This document shows positions 17,569 through 26,338 of a stretch of 64,000 nucleotides of DNA, one piece after another. Below the pieces are notes generated by a model. It ran no database searches and was not told the DNA's origin. It saw only the letters and a list, made by a program, of their open reading frames with translations. Both the position numbers and the translations under genes were made by a program. This DNA comes from Labrenzia sp. PHM005 (lineage in GTDB: Bacteria; Pseudomonadota; Alphaproteobacteria; Rhizobiales; Stappiaceae). The stretch lies in contig NZ_CP041191.1 in the NCBI RefSeq assembly GCF_006517275.1, positions 5,637,001 through 5,701,000 of the forward strand, read 5' to 3'. The number at the start of each line of letters is the position of its first letter. Position 1 is the stretch's first letter.

Positions 17569-18543
17569 ATGATTATTGCCTATTGCCCTTCTGTCGACGG
17601 ACTTGAGCGCATCGAACTGACCGATGGCGCGCCCCTGCCGGCCACATCGATCTGGATCGACCTTCTAAGCCCGACACCAGAAGAACGTGCCGAAGCAGAA
17701 AAGTTGATGGGCGCGGTTATTCCAACACAGGAAGACATCACATCCATTGAAACGTCAGAACGGCTTTACTTGGAACCTGGCGCCGTTGTCATGACCGCCC
17801 AAATGCCTGGGGCAGTCCAAACCTTGGATCCGGTGGAAACTTCAGTAACCTTTGTGCTGAACGCTAAACGGCTCATCACGGTCCGTTATGGCGAACCGGG
17901 CTCCCTGACTTTCCTGGCGCGCAAAGTTCAATCCGACACGAGCATCGCTCATTTGGGTCCAGCGATAATGTTTGCATTCCTCGACATCATCGTCGACCGC
18001 TGCGCCGATGAAATGGAAACCGCGTCAGCAAGCTATGATGGCTTGGCAATGAAAGTCTTCGGGGACGGGCTCAACACCCGAAAGACATCCAGCTATAAGA
18101 TCGCGATCAAGCAGCTTGGCAGAATTGGCTTGAGGGTCGCAAAAATGCATGACGTATGTGCCAGCTTGTCCCGCTTGCTCCTTTACATGGCCACCCACGC
18201 CAAGCGCCTGAACCTAAGCGAGAAGCAGATCGAGGACTGCAAGATGTTTGGCCGCGATATTCACTCGATCAAAGAGCACGGTGATGCGCTGGACAACAAA
18301 CTCACGTTTTTGCTCGATGCCACAGTTGGCCTGGTCTCCCTGGAACAGAACCAGATTTCCAAGATCTTCACCGTTCTTGGGCTGATCTTCCTGCCGCCGA
18401 CCCTGATTGCCTCTGTCTACGGCATGAATTTCGTCAATATGCCGGAACTGCACTGGGAACAGGGGTTCCTGTTCTCCATTGGTCTCATGCTTACCTCTGT
18501 CGCGGTAACGTTCTTCGCCTTCCGCTGGATGCGGCTTCTTTGA
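17569..18543 (+). CDS. corA: CorA-family divalent cation (magnesium) transporter
   Basis: A 324-residue protein. The large N-terminal cytosolic alpha/beta domain is followed by a long stalk helix (RLLLYMATHAKRLNLSEKQIEDC...) and two C-terminal membrane segments. The signature Y-G-M-N (residues 284-287) ends the first segment, and NMPELHWEQ forms the periplasmic loop. CorA works as a homopentameric Mg2+/Co2+/Ni2+ channel. I chose ATG 17569, with GGAG upstream. An in-frame ATG 63 bases earlier gives an unusual N-terminus. The C-terminus (RWMRLL) is typical. Confidence 0.9.
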   Translation: MIIAYCPSVDGLERIELTDGAPLPATSIWIDLLSPTPEERAEAEKLMGAVIPTQEDITSIETSERLYLEPGAVVMTAQMPGAVQTLDPVETSVTFVLNAKRLITVRYGEPGSLTFLARKVQSDTSIAHLGPAIMFAFLDIIVDRCADEMETASASYDGLAMKVFGDGLNTRKTSSYKIAIKQLGRIGLRVAKMHDVCASLSRLLLYMATHAKRLNLSEKQIEDCKMFGRDIHSIKEHGDALDNKLTFLLDATVGLVSLEQNQISKIFTVLGLIFLPPTLIASVYGMNFVNMPELHWEQGFLFSIGLMLTSVAVTFFAFRWMRLL

Positions 18544-18604
18544 ACGCTAGAGCATCCAGCGTTCTGGCGAACGCAGCCAAGATGCTCCACAATCTTAAAA
18601 TCGC

Positions 18605-18646
18605 TCAGCTTTTGGCTGTTCAAGCGTTTCCACCTGAACAGCCACT
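18605..18646. terminator. inverted repeat between converging corA and pdxH
   Basis: TGGCTGTTCA/TGAACAGCCA (18613-18622 with 18635-18644) is a perfect 10-bp stem with a 12-base loop in the 118-base gap. T tracts are weak, so it may be a shared terminator or a dispersed palindromic element. Confidence 0.4.
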
Positions 18647-18661
18647 GATCTGATCAGCCCT

Positions 18662-19297
18662 TTACGGGTAGAGCCGTTGCTTGCTCCAAGGTTCAGATGG
18701 CGCGCTGCGCGTAAATTGGACCCGGTCATGCAGGCGGAACGGCCGGTCGGCCCAGAACTCGATTTCGCTGGGGACCAAGCGCAGGCCTGACCAGTGATCC
18801 GGGCGTGGAATATCACTAACGCCAAACTTGGCAGTGAATTTGGCCACTTCCTTTTCCAGCGCAAACCGGCTCTCCAGCGGCCGGGACTGCTTGGACGCCC
18901 AGGCGCCAATGCGGCTGCCACGTGGCCGGGACTGGTAGTATTCATCGGCCTCTTGATCAGAGACCTGAACAATCTCCCCGCGGATGCGAACCTGCCGTCT
19001 CAGACTTTTCCAATGAAAACACATGGCGGCTTTTTGTGCCGACAGCAGTTCATGCCCCTTGGCACTTTCCAGGTTTGTGTAAAAGACAAAACCTGTTTCA
19101 TCGAAACCCTTTAAAAGAACCATGCGGACGTTTGGCAGGCCGTCCGGGTCGACCGTCGACAGCGCCAGCGCATTCGGATCGTTCATCTCTGAACCCTTTG
19201 CGTCTTCAAGCCATTCATCAAACAGGTCAAACGGTTTCTCTGCGTCAACAAAGTTACCCTTTGTTAACTCTTCGTGCGGATTCTTAAGGTCTGTCAT
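18662..19297 (-). CDS. pdxH: pyridoxamine 5'-phosphate oxidase
   Basis: A 211-residue FMN flavoprotein that oxidises pyridoxine/pyridoxamine 5'-phosphate to PLP. Visible family blocks are [74 protein letters not shown] and the C-terminal [15 protein letters not shown]...WSKQRLYP. I chose ATG 19297, 19 codons inside the longest frame, because it gives the usual length and an AGGGTAG ribosome site. It is divergent from the lipoprotein gene. Confidence 0.93.
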   Translation of the reverse strand: MTDLKNPHEELTKGNFVDAEKPFDLFDEWLEDAKGSEMNDPNALALSTVDPDGLPNVRMVLLKGFDETGFVFYTNLESAKGHELLSAQKAAMCFHWKSLRRQVRIRGEIVQVSDQEADEYYQSRPRGSRIGAWASKQSRPLESRFALEKEVAKFTAKFGVSDIPRPDHWSGLRLVPSEIEFWADRPFRLHDRVQFTRSAPSEPWSKQRLYP

Positions 19298-19370
19298 TGC
19301 TACCCTATCGAAGGATTCGATGGCCGGAGGATCGGCAAGAAAATGCCGCACCAAGAAAGGCTATCTGGTG

Positions 19371-19862
19371 ATGCGCCATATGCGTTCATATACTGCCAGA
19401 CATAACAAGATCTACCCCTTGAAAAACCGTTCTGTGATGGTTTGCGCTGTTCTGTTGGGGGGAGCACTTGCCGGCTGCGGCCAGATGGGCATGCAGGTCG
19501 GCACCGATGACCTCAAAACACCAACGGTTCTGACCGGGTCCATCCCGTCTGCCGCAGATGTTGCTTACTCAGACCTTAGCCCGGAAGACCGGCTGGCCAT
19601 TGCCGCCAACCTCGACGCACTGAACGCGGACCTTGAACGCGGTTCCAATCTCGATGGGCTGAGCCTGCCGTGGCTCAATGCAGTCAGCGGCAATTCTGGA
19701 ACGGTTTCTGAAGTCAGCTCCTCGGCCTTCCCGCAGACCGGATGCCTGACGTTTAAGACCACCGCCAACACTATTGCCGGGATCAAACTTTATTCCGGCA
19801 CAGCGTGCCGCGACATCACACAGAACTTCGCAGTGACCGCCTTGGCCGTTGCCGACGCTTGA
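19371..19862 (+). CDS. putative outer-membrane lipoprotein, RT0821/Lpp0805-like C-terminus
   Basis: A 163-residue protein with a basic N-terminus, a hydrophobic segment and lipobox LGGALAGC (Cys near residue 37), so it is probably lipid-anchored. The C-terminal part (TGCLTFKTTANTIAGIKLYS then GTACRDITQNFAV) resembles the small surface-antigen family RT0821/Lpp0805, in which a TACR motif is common. Its role is unknown. ATG 19371 or the ATG at 19380 could start it; the frame is open further upstream across the pdxH promoter but that part is not coding-like. Confidence 0.75.
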   Translation: MRHMRSYTARHNKIYPLKNRSVMVCAVLLGGALAGCGQMGMQVGTDDLKTPTVLTGSIPSAADVAYSDLSPEDRLAIAANLDALNADLERGSNLDGLSLPWLNAVSGNSGTVSEVSSSAFPQTGCLTFKTTANTIAGIKLYSGTACRDITQNFAVTALAVADA

Positions 19863-20048
19863 TCCACCCGAAATTCACTGTAAAAGAACCTTGGTCCGGC
19901 TCCAGCCTACTGGAATTTTTTCCTATCCGTAACGATATTCAGGATAACGAAGGCTGGACAGAGGTGTGCAGGCCAAGCCCTATAAGGCTTTGGGACCCGC
20001 GCAGGAAGCGGTCCAGACCGGCATAACTAGTGAACACTGGTAAGATGA

Positions 20049-21050
20049 ATGCGTGATCCCTATAGCGTCCTCGGAGTGGCGAAATCCGCCAACGAGGGCG
20101 ACATCAAAAAGGCCTTTCGAAAGCTGGCCAAAAAGTACCACCCGGATCAGAACAAGGATGATCCCGGCGCACAGCAACGCTTTGCTGAAGTCAATCAAGC
20201 CTATGAAATCATTGGCGACAAAGACAAGCGCAGCCAGTTCGATCGGGGTGAAATCGATGCGGAAGGCAAACCGAAGTTCCAGTCGCGGGGCTTTGAAGGC
20301 TTTTCCGGTTTCGAGGACTTTGGCGCAGCTGGAGGAAGCCGTGGCTTCCGGTCATCCGGCGGTGCAGGAGCCGGAGCTGGAGCAGGCGGTTTTGACGATA
20401 TCCTGAACGATATTCTGGGTGGTTTCGGTGGCCGGGGCAAACGCGGAGGCCCAGGACAGGGCGCTAGCGGATTTGCTGGTGCTGGCGGAGCCCATGCGCG
20501 CAGGCCGTCTGCTGTCAAAGGGAAAAACGCCGACCTGATCGCGGCTGTCTCTCTTGAAGACATCATCAATTCGGGAAAAGCCCAAGTTACACTACCCAGC
20601 GGCAAGACAGTGAATGTCACGCTTCCAAAAGGCGTTGTGGAAGGCGAAAAGATCCGGCTGAAGGGCCAGGGACATCCGGGCGAACAGGGCGGTGCGGCAG
20701 GCGATGCCATGATTGAAGTCCGGTTCCGGACGCACAAACTGTTCGAGGTGAAAGGATCCGATCTACACCTTGACCTGCCGGTAGCCCTTTATGAAGCTAT
20801 TCTGGGTGCCAAGATCCGCACGCCAACACTTTCCGGCGCCGTCAATCTGACAATCCCAGCGAACTCTTCCAGCGGTAAAACCATGCGGCTGAAGGGCAAA
20901 GGCCTGCCGACCAAAAACGGTGGGCATGGCGACCTTCTGGTCAAGCTACAGATTATGCTGCCGCCACATGGCGACGATGAACTGGACACCTTGATGAAAG
21001 CCTGGAAGGAAATCACGCCTTACCGGGTCCGTGGTCCGGAATTCGACTAA
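20049..21050 (+). CDS. DnaJ/CbpA-type co-chaperone
   Basis: A 333-residue J-domain protein. The J domain (1-70) carries H31-P32-D33 in KKYHPDQNK. A Gly-rich region with a Gly/Ala/Arg run spans about 75-155. Two C-terminal beta domains follow (KNADLIAAVSLEDIINSGKA... and SDLHLDLPVALYEAILGAKI). There is no CxxCxGxG zinc region, so this is the class-B (CbpA-like) type rather than canonical DnaJ. It stimulates DnaK ATPase and delivers clients. ATG 20049 gives MRDPYSVLGV, the family start. Confidence 0.9.
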   Translation: MRDPYSVLGVAKSANEGDIKKAFRKLAKKYHPDQNKDDPGAQQRFAEVNQAYEIIGDKDKRSQFDRGEIDAEGKPKFQSRGFEGFSGFEDFGAAGGSRGFRSSGGAGAGAGAGGFDDILNDILGGFGGRGKRGGPGQGASGFAGAGGAHARRPSAVKGKNADLIAAVSLEDIINSGKAQVTLPSGKTVNVTLPKGVVEGEKIRLKGQGHPGEQGGAAGDAMIEVRFRTHKLFEVKGSDLHLDLPVALYEAILGAKIRTPTLSGAVNLTIPANSSSGKTMRLKGKGLPTKNGGHGDLLVKLQIMLPPHGDDELDTLMKAWKEITPYRVRGPEFD

Positions 21051-21065
21051 GCGTCCCGCCGGCCT

Positions 21066-21962
21066 TCAAGTCAAAACAATGATGGCGGTGCCGACCACCG
21101 CCAAAACAGCGCCCGAGACCGCTTTTGGTGTCGGGCGCTGTTTTGTTGTTCGCCACAGGATCGGCAATACAAATATCGGCGACAAAGACCCAAGGACAGC
21201 AGCAAGGCCGGCTTCCATGTAAGCAAAGGCATAGAGCAGCAGAGACGACGATACGCCGTACCCGATGATACCGGGCAAAACCGTCCGGAAAAGAAGATAG
21301 GGGCTGCCTTCCGCTTGCGAACGCATGATCCCTGCCGGCCACAAACCGATCAGCGAAATCAAAACCGCAGCACCGGTCAGCCGGATGGCGGCAACAGCAA
21401 TTGGTTCGGCGCCTTGCTCCAGCATTGGTTTGACCGCAAGAAACCCGCCGCCCTGACACGCTGCGGCGGCCGTTCCAAGGAGAACGACCTTCCACAAGGT
21501 CTTTGCGGACCGGTGTTGTTGGCTTTCTTCAGGCGTGGTCGCTTGGATTGCCATGATAATACCGCCGATGACGACAGCCCCGCCAACCATATCAGACAGA
21601 GACAAGGTTTCGCCGAGCCAGAGATAAGCCATCATCGCCACCAAAGGGGCCTTCAGGCACAGCAGCAGTTCGGTCAGCCTGGGACCACCATGGCGCAAAC
21701 AGGCGATCATGGCGAGGTTTCCGAGCAAAACGCCTGCAATCACACTGACGGTGTAAGCAGGCACGTCAATCGAATGAAGGCCCGGCCAAAGCCCCAGCGC
21801 ACTGGCGAGCCCTGACATCAACGCCGCACAGGCGATGAGCTGAATGCGGGTAAACTCAAAGGCGCCCAGTTCCCGCGCCGGCCGTTGCGCCAGAACGATG
21901 CCAGATGCCCAGCCGAAAGATGCGGAAACGGCGGCCAGTGCCGGAATGACCGTGAACATCAC
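21066..21962 (-). CDS. EamA/DMT-family transporter
   Basis: A 298-residue inner-membrane protein with about ten hydrophobic helices in two EamA repeats (first half about 1-135, second about 150-298), typical of drug/metabolite exporters. The N-terminal part has WASGIVLAQRPA and the second repeat SSLLLYAFAYMEAGLAAVLGSLSPIFVLP. The substrate is unknown. It is a single gene converging with the DnaJ-type gene. An inverted repeat GTAGCA/TGCTAC (21986-21991 with 21999-22004) sits just before its start. Confidence 0.85.
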   Translation of the reverse strand: MMFTVIPALAAVSASFGWASGIVLAQRPARELGAFEFTRIQLIACAALMSGLASALGLWPGLHSIDVPAYTVSVIAGVLLGNLAMIACLRHGGPRLTELLLCLKAPLVAMMAYLWLGETLSLSDMVGGAVVIGGIIMAIQATTPEESQQHRSAKTLWKVVLLGTAAAACQGGGFLAVKPMLEQGAEPIAVAAIRLTGAAVLISLIGLWPAGIMRSQAEGSPYLLFRTVLPGIIGYGVSSSLLLYAFAYMEAGLAAVLGSLSPIFVLPILWRTTKQRPTPKAVSGAVLAVVGTAIIVLT

Positions 21963-21985
21963 TCAAACCTCATGCTATGTTATTG

Positions 21986-22004
21986 GTAGCATCTAGTTTG
22001 CTAC
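21986..22004 (-). promoter_or_regulatory. inverted repeat upstream of the EamA gene
   Basis: GTAGCA-N7-TGCTAC is centred about 33 bases before the start codon at 21962, a place where a repressor could act. No regulator gene is adjacent. The evidence is the symmetry only. Confidence 0.3.
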
Positions 22005-22071
22005 ACAATAAATAGCAAGAGGTTGGTTCGGGAAAAAGAGCTCCCTACCCGTGAGATGACCAGTGAGCTGT

Positions 22072-22110
22072 TTTCAATGCTGGAACCCGTAGGTTCGCGG
22101 TTCCAGCACT
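22072..22110 (-). terminator. hairpin downstream of the ArsR-SRPBCC pair
   Basis: TGCTGGAACC/GGTTCCAGCA (22078-22087 with 22099-22108) is a perfect 10-bp stem located 40 bases after the SRPBCC stop. On the minus strand it is followed by TTGAAAAC, so it probably ends this operon although the T tract is short. Confidence 0.55.
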
Positions 22111-22147
22111 GGGTGGGGGCAGGTTCGAGACATAAGTCCCTTTCGTT

Positions 22148-22651
22148 TTAAGCCGGTTCCTTTTGCAGTTTCGCAAGCAATTCTGTGAGCATTTCCATGC
22201 CTTTGCCCCAGCCTTGATCTAGACTTGAAATGGCCTTGGCGAAGCAGGCGATTTCGGCGTCGGTCGCCTCATGGGGTACCCAGGTGAGCCGAAGTTCGGT
22301 GTTTTCGCCATCGTCACTGAAGGTTACCGTCGTCATCAAGGTGCGTGGCCAATCCGGCATCATTGGGTTCGCCGCGATATTCCAATCCGCGTCTGAAACA
22401 CAATGCAGCCACACGAGCCTATCCGGTTCACTGACCTCCAGATATTCGACCCGCTGATAATGCGATCCACCGCCCATGCGCATTTCGTTAAGCCACAGAC
22501 CACCGGGTTTCACGTCAAGCTGGTGAATGACTGTTTCAACACCCGGCCCGTACCAGCGGGCTAGCAAGTCCGGATCGGTCCATGTCTTCCAAACAAGATC
22601 GCGAGGTGCATTAAATTTCCGGGTCAGGACATATTCAGGCAATTCAGTCAT
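22148..22651 (-). CDS. SRPBCC/AHSA1-family protein paired with ArsR regulator
   Basis: A 167-residue AHSA1-like protein: FNAPRDLVWKTWTDPDLLARWYGPG near the N-terminus, a central VKPGGLWLNEMRMGGG, and a C-terminal helix with DQGWGKGMEMLTELLAKL. In many bacteria such proteins are encoded directly after an ArsR-type regulator, as here, where the start overlaps the arsR-like stop by eight bases. The ligand and cellular role are unknown. Confidence 0.85.
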   Translation of the reverse strand: MTELPEYVLTRKFNAPRDLVWKTWTDPDLLARWYGPGVETVIHQLDVKPGGLWLNEMRMGGGSHYQRVEYLEVSEPDRLVWLHCVSDADWNIAANPMMPDWPRTLMTTVTFSDDGENTELRLTWVPHEATDAEIACFAKAISSLDQGWGKGMEMLTELLAKLQKEPA

Positions 22652-23018
22652 TCACTTCTCCCTTTTGGCCTTGAGCGGCCTTCAAATCTTCCAACAAATC
22701 ATCCAGTTGATCGAAACTTCCTGTCCAAAACCGCTTGAACTCTTCTAACCAGGCAACGGCAGCTTTCATCGGCTCGGCCTTGAGCTGCGCCGGTCGCTTT
22801 TGCTTGTCCATTCCCCGTTCAATCAGCCCGGCCCGCTCCAAAACTTTCAAGTGTTTTGAAACCGCCGGCTGGCTGATTTCGAAAGGCTCAGCGAGCTCTG
22901 TGACAGACGCTTCGCCTTGCGCCAACTTTGTCAGGATCGCCCGGCGCGTCGGATCAGCGAGCGCGGCAAACACCGCATCCAGGTTAGGCGTCGCAGGTAT
23001 ATAACCAAATTGTTCCAT
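22644..23018 (-). CDS. ArsR-family transcriptional regulator
   Basis: A 124-residue winged helix-turn-helix protein. The opening LDAVFAALADPTRRAILTKL, recognition region ITELAEPFEISQPAVSKHLKVL (VTEL in this copy) and wing LIERGMDKQKRPAQLKAEP are typical of the ArsR subfamily found with AHSA1 genes. No metal-binding CxC motif is present, so it is unlikely to sense metals. It probably represses its own operon. An unusual 10-bp inverted repeat straddles its start codon, listed separately. Confidence 0.88.
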   Translation of the reverse strand: MEQFGYIPATPNLDAVFAALADPTRRAILTKLAQGEASVTELAEPFEISQPAVSKHLKVLERAGLIERGMDKQKRPAQLKAEPMKAAVAWLEEFKRFWTGSFDQLDDLLEDLKAAQGQKGEVND

Positions 23019-23035
23019 AACTTAATGGTTATATA
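22998..23035 (-). promoter_or_regulatory. inverted repeat straddling the ArsR start codon
   Basis: TATATAACCA (22998-23007) and TGGTTATATA (23026-23035) are perfect 10-bp inverted arms separated by 18 bases that contain the ATG (23016-23018). One arm therefore lies within codons 4-7. This is a candidate autoregulatory operator. As RNA it could also form a hairpin exposing or hiding the start codon. Confidence 0.5.
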
Positions 23036-23221
23036 ATTTTCTCACTTCGTCAAGGTTGTTGTTTCGACATGATGATAATCCGTTCAAGCAGACGAACTTC
23101 GGCTTGCCTCCAAGACAAGGGAGCTGAGTAACTTACTGTTTTGATAACGATTTTTCATTCCTCACGCCTCCCAAATGAAAACCTTCGGGCTCAAATTTGC
23201 CTTTTCTAGTTAAAATATATA

Positions 23222-23242
23222 TTGTTATATAACTTGTTATAT
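23222..23242 (+). promoter_or_regulatory. candidate operator upstream of the MarR gene
   Basis: Two direct copies of TTGTTATAT (23222-23230 and 23234-23242) are 12 bases apart. The first is part of a palindrome GTTATATAAC (23224-23233). The position, 14-34 bases before the start codon, suits autorepression by a MarR dimer. Confidence 0.4.
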
Positions 23243-23255
23243 TATTGGATTCGAT

Positions 23256-23786
23256 ATGCCAAAAGACATCGTCAGAACGCTTGGCTACGCCACCTTGGGA
23301 TCTCGGCTCAAGCGCCTCGGCGAATTGCTGCAGGCCCAGACGGCGGAGCTGGCACTGGGCGTTTCTCAAGTCCAATTGCCAGTACCGCAGAACCCTGTTC
23401 TGGCGGCGCTGGACACAAACGGTCCCATGAGCATCGGCGAATTGGCCAAGGCCTTGGGGCAAAGCCAGCCAGGTATCACCCGCATGATCAATCAAATGAA
23501 AAAGGACGGTCTCGTCCACGCTGCGGCCGGCACTCACGACCAGCGCGTCCGGAAAATCGCCTTGACCGACCGGGGAAATCAGCTGGTACAGGAACTGAAA
23601 ACAAGTCTCTGGCCGGCAACCGCACAGGCAGTTTCGGATGCGTGCCAAGACCTTTCAGGACCCTTGCTTGATCAGTTAACCCAACTGGAGAGCGCGCTCT
23701 CAGTCAGGCCGCTAAAGGCACGAACCAACGCTGACACCCTCCCTGATTGGGATGCCATACAGACGAACGGAGATCAAAACACATGA
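23256..23786 (+). CDS. MarR-family transcriptional regulator
   Basis: A 176-residue protein with the MarR winged helix: LAALDTNGPMSIGELAKALGQSQPGITRMINQM (helix-turn-helix, about 48-80), then the wing GLVHAAAGTHDQRVRKIALTDRG. The N-terminal helices and the C-terminal helix around LDQLTQLESAL would form the dimer. The effector is unknown. The stop codon overlaps the following acetyltransferase start (ATGA), so the two are translationally coupled, a common MarR-GNAT arrangement. Confidence 0.85.
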   Translation: MPKDIVRTLGYATLGSRLKRLGELLQAQTAELALGVSQVQLPVPQNPVLAALDTNGPMSIGELAKALGQSQPGITRMINQMKKDGLVHAAAGTHDQRVRKIALTDRGNQLVQELKTSLWPATAQAVSDACQDLSGPLLDQLTQLESALSVRPLKARTNADTLPDWDAIQTNGDQNT

Positions 23787-24466
23787 CCCCGCTCTTTCAA
23801 AAAACCGTCTGGTCCGCCCTATCCTCCCGTCAATCCCATCTGTCTATCGGGAATGGATTGGCCCGGCGTTTCGATCCGGAGATTTCCCCCTTTGCTGCCA
23901 GCAAAGACAATTCTCCAGAAGCGCTGTCTGCGTTGGCGGATCTGATCGCACCGGGTGATGACCGGGTGTATCTGATGCAAGCGGCCGAGATTGCGCTTCC
24001 GGGCGCGCTCGAAGCGGAAATGACCACTTTTGGTGTCTTGATGACCCAAAACCACCCGATTTCGCCATCATCAGAGCTCGAGATCACACCTCTCGGCACC
24101 TCCGATGTTGCCGAAATGGTAGCTCTGGCAGATCTCACCAAACCAGGCCCCTTTACCAAGCGCACACCTGAACTCGGGCCCTTCTGGGGCATCCGGGTCG
24201 ATGGCAGATTGGCTGCTATGGCTGGAACCCGGCTCGATTTCGATGGTTTTACAGAAGTCAGTGGTGTCTGTACGCACCCGGACTTCCGCGGGCGCGGTTT
24301 GGCTTCCGAGCTGTCGCTCTTTGTAGCAGATCAAATCTGCCAACGGGGGGACACGCCGATCCTGCACGCGTTTGCAAACAACACAGCGGCCATCACACTT
24401 TATGAAAAACTCGGCTTCGAACTGTGGCGGCAGATCAACGTTGCGGTCGTCAAGCGGACCGATTGA
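23783..24466 (+). CDS. GNAT-family N-acetyltransferase
   Basis: A 227-residue protein. The C-terminal half is a GNAT domain with the acetyl-CoA loop VCTHPDFRGRGLASELSLFVADQI (R/Q-x-x-G-x-G/A) and the final motif FANNTAAITLYEKLGFELWRQ. The N-terminal half (about 1-90) is a separate poorly conserved region, as in FR47-like members. The substrate is unknown. It begins at ATG 23783 overlapping the MarR stop, so the regulator probably controls it. Confidence 0.85.
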   Translation: MTPLFQKTVWSALSSRQSHLSIGNGLARRFDPEISPFAASKDNSPEALSALADLIAPGDDRVYLMQAAEIALPGALEAEMTTFGVLMTQNHPISPSSELEITPLGTSDVAEMVALADLTKPGPFTKRTPELGPFWGIRVDGRLAAMAGTRLDFDGFTEVSGVCTHPDFRGRGLASELSLFVADQICQRGDTPILHAFANNTAAITLYEKLGFELWRQINVAVVKRTD

Positions 24467-24469
24467 GGA

Positions 24470-24976
24470 TCACGGCCGCTCTGCTTTGGCAGCGCGCATC
24501 CGTTTTTTCAAATACTTCGCTGCTGAACGATAGTGGCTTGGCCCGGCAGCTTCGGCGAAGCGCCCCGCCGTCCACTTGCTGCGGCTGCCTTTCATAGGAC
24601 TACCATAGAGGTCTTTGTCAGAGAGATTCTCGATGAGTGCCAAGAGTTCGCTGTGATTGGCTTCGAGCATCGCAGTAACGGAAACCCAGGAAAACCCGGC
24701 CTGCCTGTCTCTTAAATCCGCATTGTACCGCGCCGTCTCAGACCATTTGTACCCCTCCGCTGGAATATGGACCGGGTTTCCCGCTTGCCCGTCGCGATAC
24801 CAGCCAAGGAAGAGTTCGATCCAATGGGCGCGATGGCCAACAATATCCTTGGCGGAAATTCCATCGGTGTCCTTTTCAAGGCGCAGCATGGCAGGTAATT
24901 CGGCGAGCACTTCCGACAATTTCACCCATTCTTTCTGAGTGACCTCAAGCAGTTCTTGCTTGGATGTTGCCGGCAT
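24470..24976 (-). CDS. ClbS/DfsB-family four-helix bundle protein
   Basis: A 168-residue helical protein. The opening MPATSKQELLEVTQKEWVKL, the block ISAKDIVGHRAHWIELFLGWYRDGQAG and YNADLRDRQAGFSWVSV match the ClbS/DfsB group related to DinB folds. ClbS itself hydrolyses the colibactin warhead to protect the host DNA. No colibactin-like genes are here, so the role is unknown. It converges with the GNAT gene, three bases away. Confidence 0.8.
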   Translation of the reverse strand: MPATSKQELLEVTQKEWVKLSEVLAELPAMLRLEKDTDGISAKDIVGHRAHWIELFLGWYRDGQAGNPVHIPAEGYKWSETARYNADLRDRQAGFSWVSVTAMLEANHSELLALIENLSDKDLYGSPMKGSRSKWTAGRFAEAAGPSHYRSAAKYLKKRMRAAKAERP

Positions 24977-25014
24977 CCGCCTCCCCTTCCCTATCGTGTC
25001 GGCATTTTAAACCA

Positions 25015-26334
25015 TCACATATCCTGATAGCCGTACCACCAATAGGCACCTTGCAGATAGAGTTTGCGAAGAGATGGAAAGGGAAACCGCTTGAACGGTT
25101 GCTGCAGTGGTTCGGGCAAATCTTCCTGCCGAACTGATCCCATAATCAAACCAGCAACTTTTTCACCGGACAGAGACGCCATTGCCACCCCGCTACCGTG
25201 CCAGCCCATCGCAGCATACAGACCGTCCATACCGGGAACTTGGCCAACGAACGGCGTCAGATTGCGCGACAGGCACACTTTGCCATACCACTGATACTCG
25301 CTTTCAACGCCTTTCCAGGCCGGAAACATTGTATTGAAATCGTGGCGGGCCCGTTTGTGCATGGCTTTGAGCGCCGGCTCGTTTTCAAAAATGCCGCCGC
25401 GTGTGCCGAACAGAAACCGTTTATCGGGCATCAGCCGGAAATAGTGCAACAGGATCCGGGAGTCGGACGCCATTGTGTCCGACGTCCAGCCCTGGGCGGC
25501 CAGTTCCTCATCAGTCATAGGCCGAGTCACGTGTATGGAAGACATAACCGGCAAGGTCCGGCCATGGATCCATTTCGGTACGGTTTCTTTAGAATAACCG
25601 TTCCCAGCCAGGATGACCCGTTTGGTGCGGACAAAACCGTGCTCCGTGTCCAGCCGCCAGCGGTCCCCGTCGCGGGCAACACCGGTTACGGCGGATTTGC
25701 CAAATATCCGGCCACCTTTCTTGCGGACCTGGTCCGCCAATCCATAAAGATAGGCCATCGGATTAAGTGCAAAGCCATAGGGCATGTGCAGACCGACATA
25801 GAAGCCGGATCCGCCGTATCCTTCTGCAGTCAACGCACTCTTGTCCAAGATCCGCGACTTGACGCCGAATTTGTCCTTCAGGAATGCCGCTTCAGCTTTA
25901 AACGCGTCAAAATCACGGGGCCGGTGCGCCAGGGTAATTTCCCCTTGTGAGTGGCAATCGGCATCAACTCCCCAGGCCTTTAGACGCTGTGCAACCTGAT
26001 TGATCCCGGCCACCTGATAGGCGAGGAAATTGCGGGCGCCGTCCAGGCCGTAGCGCTGGATAAGTTGGTGAACACTCAGTTTGGTTCCGCCAAGGCAACA
26101 AAATCCGCCGTTCCGACCCGAAGCGCCATAGCCGACATGTTCTGCTTCAAGCACGCAGACAGACACACCGGCTTCGGCGAGTTTCATTGCCGCGCTTAAA
26201 CCGGCAAATCCGGCGCCAATCACGGCAACATCAAACTGCGCATTGCCGATCAGCTGCCGGTCTGGCCGGGGCGGCGGCCTGCTGGCCTCCCAATAACTTC
26301 CGGCCAATCGGCGTTGATCTTGCATCTTGTGCAC
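25015..26334 (-). CDS. FAD-dependent oxidoreductase (DAO family, PuuB-like), copy 1
   Basis: A 439-residue flavoenzyme. The Rossmann motif is FDVAVIGAGFAGLSAAMKLA (about 33-52), followed by VLEAEHVGYGASGRNGGFC. The C-terminal FAD block is LYAAMGWHGSGVAMASLSGEKVAGLIMG. The family oxidises amines or N-substituted amino acids; gamma-glutamylputrescine oxidase is the closest named relative I can suggest. It lies four bases after a second DAO gene of similar length, so the two are co-transcribed. A start at the ATG three codons inside is also possible. Confidence 0.82.
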   Translation of the reverse strand: MHKMQDQRRLAGSYWEASRPPPRPDRQLIGNAQFDVAVIGAGFAGLSAAMKLAEAGVSVCVLEAEHVGYGASGRNGGFCCLGGTKLSVHQLIQRYGLDGARNFLAYQVAGINQVAQRLKAWGVDADCHSQGEITLAHRPRDFDAFKAEAAFLKDKFGVKSRILDKSALTAEGYGGSGFYVGLHMPYGFALNPMAYLYGLADQVRKKGGRIFGKSAVTGVARDGDRWRLDTEHGFVRTKRVILAGNGYSKETVPKWIHGRTLPVMSSIHVTRPMTDEELAAQGWTSDTMASDSRILLHYFRLMPDKRFLFGTRGGIFENEPALKAMHKRARHDFNTMFPAWKGVESEYQWYGKVCLSRNLTPFVGQVPGMDGLYAAMGWHGSGVAMASLSGEKVAGLIMGSVRQEDLPEPLQQPFKRFPFPSLRKLYLQGAYWWYGYQDM

Positions 26335-26338
26335 TGTG

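Noticed and set aside
23133..23648. Minus-strand frame of 171 codons opposite the MarR gene
   Set aside because: The MarR frame has clear winged-helix motifs and couples to the acetyltransferase gene. The opposite frame has neither.
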